From Meandrina meandrites (Eukaryota; Cnidaria; Anthozoa; Scleractinia; Meandrinidae), in contig OY855915.1 of the NCBI GenBank assembly GCA_963693305.1, positions 1,160,001 to 1,224,000 of the forward strand: a DNA stretch of 64,000 nt. The letters run 5' to 3'. Both the position numbers and the translations under genes were made by a program. The notes under the pieces were generated by a model. It saw nothing but the letters and a program-made list of their open reading frames with translations, was not told the origin of the DNA and searched no databases. Shown here piece by piece: positions 26,409-32,400 of this stretch. How positions within the stretch are numbered: position 1 is the first letter of the stretch; each line of letters opens with the position of its first letter.

Positions 26409-29400
26409 GCAGTGGAAGAACCAGTCAGATTCGCAGATTTCTAACGGAGTTCCTACTATAATGGCTGATAGTGTGCATATAGTGTGCTGATAGGTATGAC
26501 GTCGATAGTGGCACTAAAATGTAAACGGAATTTAGTTTCTGAAAGAGGACACTGGTGCCTGCCTCCGAAGTTTTGTTCAGGTAGAAACCGAAAGCTGCCG
26601 TTTTATCCAATCGTCATCATTTTGAGTGAATATCGAGATACCTGCGTAATATCTTGGAAAACGAGCAATTTTTTATTTTACAAAAAATGGCACCTCTGCC
26701 AGAACAAACCTCACTTCCTTATTTTTCCCGCTTGTTTAAACCTACAACAAGAGAACTTTAATCGGCAACTGTGGTGAGCTTTGCACCATAGTCTTGAGTA
26801 CATGGAGTGGAATGATAATCGGCGGGAGCCTGTAAGAGAGAAAGGGCAACGCTTCAAATGAGATATTTTAAGCTGCGTTAATTATACCGCCGTTAATTTT
26901 CTTCCAAGTATTAGTAGTCCTAGTAAGGAAACTTCTCGTGCGATTTGAATCCAGAACCTCCCCTAGTAAGAAAATGGGGGTCTAACGACACAAGGGAGAC
27001 GTTTATTGACCCTTGTGGGATTCTCACGGAGTTCTTTCCTCAGACGAAGGTTTATGAATTGTACTGAATACAGGTAATTTTGTTTTCTTTTAGCCAATTA
27101 CTCTATTGGACAAACAATTGGCATTGCTGTACCAGCAGGATGCGGGGCCCTTATTGTCATTGCTTTAGTGATTGCTTTCTATAGAAAGAAGATAAAAAGA
27201 AGGAAGCGTTGTGCACTTGGCCACAAGGCAAGCAGGTAAGGAGTGTATCATTCCTTGAAATTGAAGTTCTTCCTCGCAATGTTTGCTCAAAGCACTGGCT
27301 TTCAGTAGGAGTTTTGTTCTCCCGGGCAGAAGTGTTAGGGCCTCAGGCAAATATACCGATTTATTATACGAAGCAAATTTCGTGCTGTTATTGGTTACCC
27401 GCGCGTCAACCTGAAGCCATCTTGACCGCTCGGGATGACCCGTTGCGTTCCCGCAAAAAAACCTTTAAAATGAAGCAGGTTCAAAACATGTTTTGAGACA
27501 AAACAAAGATTTCCTTTCACTTTTTACTGTATGGAGTCCAATAATAAAGAAAAGGTCTTGAAGAGAACACACGCTTGTTAAACACTAATGACTAACGTTT
27601 TACAGTCTTGATGTGCAAATTTTAGCCATTTCAAGGCTAGAACGAAGTGGACAAGGGAAATCTCCCTCTTATGCTTTTCCTCTCTTGATCAGAAATATAC
27701 AATTTCTTTACATTCTTCCTTTAGAACAAAGTCCGACTTTATTCACCTTCTGTCAAAGGAGATTCCGCCGAAACGGGTAACCTTTATGGAAGAGCTGGGT
27801 CGAGGTGCCTTTGGTAAAGTTCATAAAGGAGTCCTGAAAGACTTACCAAAAGCTGAAGTATTTTTCAAGCCCAGGGAGGAGAGGGTGGAAGTTAATGAAG
27901 GAAAAGTCGTCGCTATCAAAGTCTTACTTGGTGAGCAGGCATGAAAATGAGATTTTGCATTGGCTAATTATCCTTCTCTGACTACCTTAGTAAAATAGCC
28001 ATATATATCTATGTAAAATATTTCTAACTTTGTTTGGTAGACTATCAAAGCTGAAATGAATGAAATGATCCTCGCAGTGTGGAAGCAATTTAAGCAATTG
28101 CATATTTTAGCCTGAAAAACATTTCATGGCTACAACGGGATGAAATGATCCGTTGTAGCCTTGATTTTTTATTTTTTCAGGCTACAAAATGCAATTGCTT
28201 AAATTGCTTAAATTGCTTTCACACTGCGAGGATAATTTCATCATTTCATTTATTCGCAGTTCATATGTCTTTCATATATTCATTACCTCACTATTAAAAC
28301 TGTTTGCGGCCATGTGTTGAAAAGTATATCCACCGCGGATTATCGTAGGTTATAAGCGCCAAAAATTAAGAATAAAAATCAGTGACAATAATTTCGAATG
28401 AGCCCTGGGTCTCCGAGGATGGACGTTTCGATGAAGCGTTCATCCTTTTGAAATTCTAAAACGCATCGATGAACATAAGTACTCAGCTATCAGAAAACAC
28501 CTGCGTGACGCCCACAATCAGAATAACAAAGATCTTAACGAACAATTTACCATCCTAAAGAAATGTCATAGGCGTAGGGGCCGGGGAGCAGGAGGGGGAG
28601 GCAGCAGCCCTCCCCGTTTCGAGAAATTTTGAAATTTTTCGGACAAAACGCTCACGATTCGGGCAAAAACACTTGGGATAAATAGGGTCCCGCTTCCGAT
28701 CGTTGGCATTTGCTGCAGTTCGCGACAGACGCGGAAGGCGGGAGAACGCTTACGTACATTTTGTGAAATCGCTGCTGTTCACATGAGTTTTAGCTTGAGG
28801 CCTTCCTTGAGTCTGTGGACTGTTTCAAAGCAAACGTTGTTACCTATCAAGAAGAAAGGACTTTGAAAATAAATAAAGGTCAAGCGTTCAATAAGGCGAA
28901 AGGTAAATATTTGGTTGTAAGGTCAAAGCTTCTACCAACGCCTGGAGATAAATATTTGAAAAAATGCATGAGATAATCACCTGGAAAATCTATTCCGGTT
29001 TTTGCCAGAGTGTTTATATTTTGTACGTGGTTGTAATCTTCAACGGGGTTATCTAAAGCGTTAAACCTCCTCAAACTCTCCGTCATTGTCAAGCCAGGTG
29101 TAAAATTGTGGAAAGCTCTCCAGAAGTCGCCTAAGCATTGCACGAAAACAGCCTCTGTGAAAAGAGTTCTCAAGGGAGCCCGGCTGGCCGTCATCCCCGC
29201 AACACCTTGCTCGGCGCTCGTTCAGCGAACTCCGGTGCTTTGAGACCTACCTTCACAGGACGAGGGGGCAAAATAGACTAAACAGCCTCGCTATCATGTG
29301 TATGGGGCGCTTTTATGTCAATAAAGTCATTGCCAACAGTATGGAAAAGATTATAAATATTTTTGGACAGTGCCACGGAAGAAAAACTTTTCCTTTTAAA

Positions 29401-32400
29401 AAGTTTCTTATTTCAACAAGATTGACTACAATTGTCAATAGAGGTCATAGATTATGCAAGGTTTCAAAATAACTGTTTCTGGACTTATAAGAGTTTCACT
29501 GGACGTGACAATTTCGAATGTTTTTGTTTTTCTTGAAGTTTAAGTGCGTTTTTCTGTATTTTTTCTTGGGGGGGGGGGGGGGGGGAAGAAGATTACCACC
29601 CCCCTCCCCCACCCCCCTCTCCAAAGCCTGAATGTGCCCTGACGCCTATGCCGCGTGAAATTTGAATGATTAATCTAAGAAATGCTCAATTAACACCCTC
29701 TGCATTCCAAATTGTAGAGTCTTTAATCATATGCAACAAGACTTTCACACGCCTTCTCAATATAGAAACAAGAGAAAATGAACTCATAAGAATCTGACTT
29801 TTAGAATTTGAAAATGATGAACGATTCATCGAAACGTCATTCGAAATTGTTATCGCTGATTTTTATTCTTAACTTTTTGTCGAAAGCCTCTGTTATAAGC
29901 GCTTACTGAATATAAATCTAAATGCAAGTAGTCAGTCCAGCGTTAGTGATGCGATGCTTTTTTTAGAGATTTAACTGTCTTCGTTCTCTCACTGGCAACC
30001 ATCTTAAGCTGATTACATCATTTTCAGTTGCGAATTTCCCCCAGAACAAAACCGGTACGTGCATTTGAACACACTGAAGGCGCTTTAGCATGTAATCTGG
30101 TGTAGGGCTGTATACAATATCACAATAGTTAAGATAAGATAATAAAAATAATAATAGTAATATAATAGTCTATGTAAAAACAAATTATTTTTTAGCTATA
30201 TTTATAAAGCATTTATCGGCGCTATCGCCGGCACAATTACGAGGTTTCCAGGTTTGTTTGGAAAGAGTAACATTACATGTGAAAGTTGCAATTTCTGATG
30301 TCACGAGCGGGAATCGAGGTAAAGAAAAAGGAAAGCTGATGCAAGTCAATCACAGACACCTTCTTTCGCGCGAAAATCATCCCCCGATCATCTGTCCCAC
30401 CAGGGATAGGTGTTGTGAATCAATGCCGTCATACAGCCAACACACCCTCGCTAACCAACAATTAAGGGTACACCACGAGCCCGGTCCTTCCAGTTGCTTG
30501 TTTTTGCTCATTTCTCAGCAAGAGCTGGTGAAGAAGGGAAAGAGCAGTTTCTGAAGGAAATTGAGTCAATGAAGCAGATTGGCTTTCACAGGAATGTTGT
30601 TAGTATGCTCGGTTACTGGATTAAGTCAGAGCCCATCATGTTAATAATGGAATATATTCCCTATGGGGATCTTCTTCAGTGGCTTAGAGATAAAAGACAA
30701 CAGGTAGGTCATGATGCTTTAGTGACACAAGACATCCTTAATAGTTGGAGGCCCAAGCAAACGAGTAAATATTGATGCTTTTATTAACAGTGTTTCCCAA
30801 AATTGTTTCCTTGGCGTGTAAACATGGGAACCATAATGTTTCTAGCATAATAACAAACATTTTTTGCTTTCGAAATTACAATTTACTTTCGCATCAAATG
30901 TTGCTTGTCCGCGCAAATCGGGAAACACTTAGCAGGATCTTGAACAGCAACAGTCGGTCATTGGACAAGTCATAATGGTCGCTCCAGCTGTCGGCAACAT
31001 TTTCCTGTAGGGGCTCTAGTAAAGTTCTAGTAAGTGGGATTGGAGATAAAAATGGTGCAGCTGAAGCTGGTCTCATTAGTGGTCACCCAATTAAAAGGTA
31101 AATGCGAGTGTTCTAAGAAACCTTCCAACACGCCAAAGAAATACAAACAAATGCAGTGTTCTAATATGACAAATGTTCAGTTCTATTGCCCACAACAGTC
31201 ATATTAAAGTATATCTCTGTGACCAAATTCGAGTGGGAATGGTGAATATGTTTTAAGCAGGGTGATCGCTTACAAGAGTTTCAAGTTAGAAAGTTCTACT
31301 AGCGAGGATTATCGCAGAGAGTAAGGTAGCTTTTATGAGGTTGCAAGCCATTTTATTTGTGGATTCAAATATGCATAATAGAATTTTAAAATCAGTGCGT
31401 GGAACAGTAAAACTTGAAAGCATAGGACGTTCGTAACAATGCGAAAATAGTGGATTTTCTGCTGTTGTGATGACACTTTGAATTTGTTTCAGATCAAGTG
31501 CAAGAATGGTATTGATGATGCCATTTTCGAGCCTGTGACAGATTTTGCAGGTAAAGTCGAGCCATCGGATCCAGCTACTACCTCGAATATGGGAGAAGGG
31601 AAAGTTATCAATGACATTGATTTAACAGGGGCATCTCACATTGCGATCCAATTTGAAGTGAATACCTTCACAAAAGACGGTCTGAACAAGGGAAATGAAA
31701 GCGACGAGAAAAGAAAAATACTTAATGCAAAACATGAAATAATCTCATTCCTTGAAGAAGAAGAACAACAACAACAACAAGATGGAGGAGAACAACAAGA
31801 ACAACAAGAACAGCAAGAAGAAAAAGAAACAGGTCGCACGGCAACTCAAGATGCAAGTGGTTTGTCCGAAACCGTGGAGAGGATAACGCAAAGCAGAGAG
31901 AAACAAGAGGAAGTGAAGATTGATGTGCCTTTGACAGCGGAACAACATGGCTGTGCCAAGCAGGAGATAGATTTCTCCGCTAAGGATCTACTGTGCTTTG
32001 CGTGGCAAATAGCAAGAGGGATGGTAAGTGCTGAGATAGAAACACTTTTGTATTATTTAAAGTATAATTTTAGTCGTTCGCTGCGCTCACTACTCGTGAG
32101 ATATTGTTTTCGCCATTCAAACACAAAATGTAAGTTGACTTCGGGATTAAATTTTAAAAAAAATGACAGTCGACAAGTACCACAATCAAAAATAAACTCA
32201 GGAATACTGAAATTGTTAAGGCTGGATCGGCGTTTCGTACAGTAGAAGCTCAGAGAAGGGGCAGAAAAACCTTGAGGCATCCTATTTCTTAAAGCTGTGA
32301 ACGTCGTTAGGTTGACTTTTAGCCCATATTCCATTACAAAAAGTGTATCTTCTTTACACTTAGTACTGTTTTCGTTTCTTTTAACACAGGAATACTTGGC

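Noticed and set aside
31478..32245. 255-codon ORF as a separate protein
   Set aside because: It is exon K3 of the kinase plus intron sequence on both sides; clear AG and GTAAGT sites bound the real exon.
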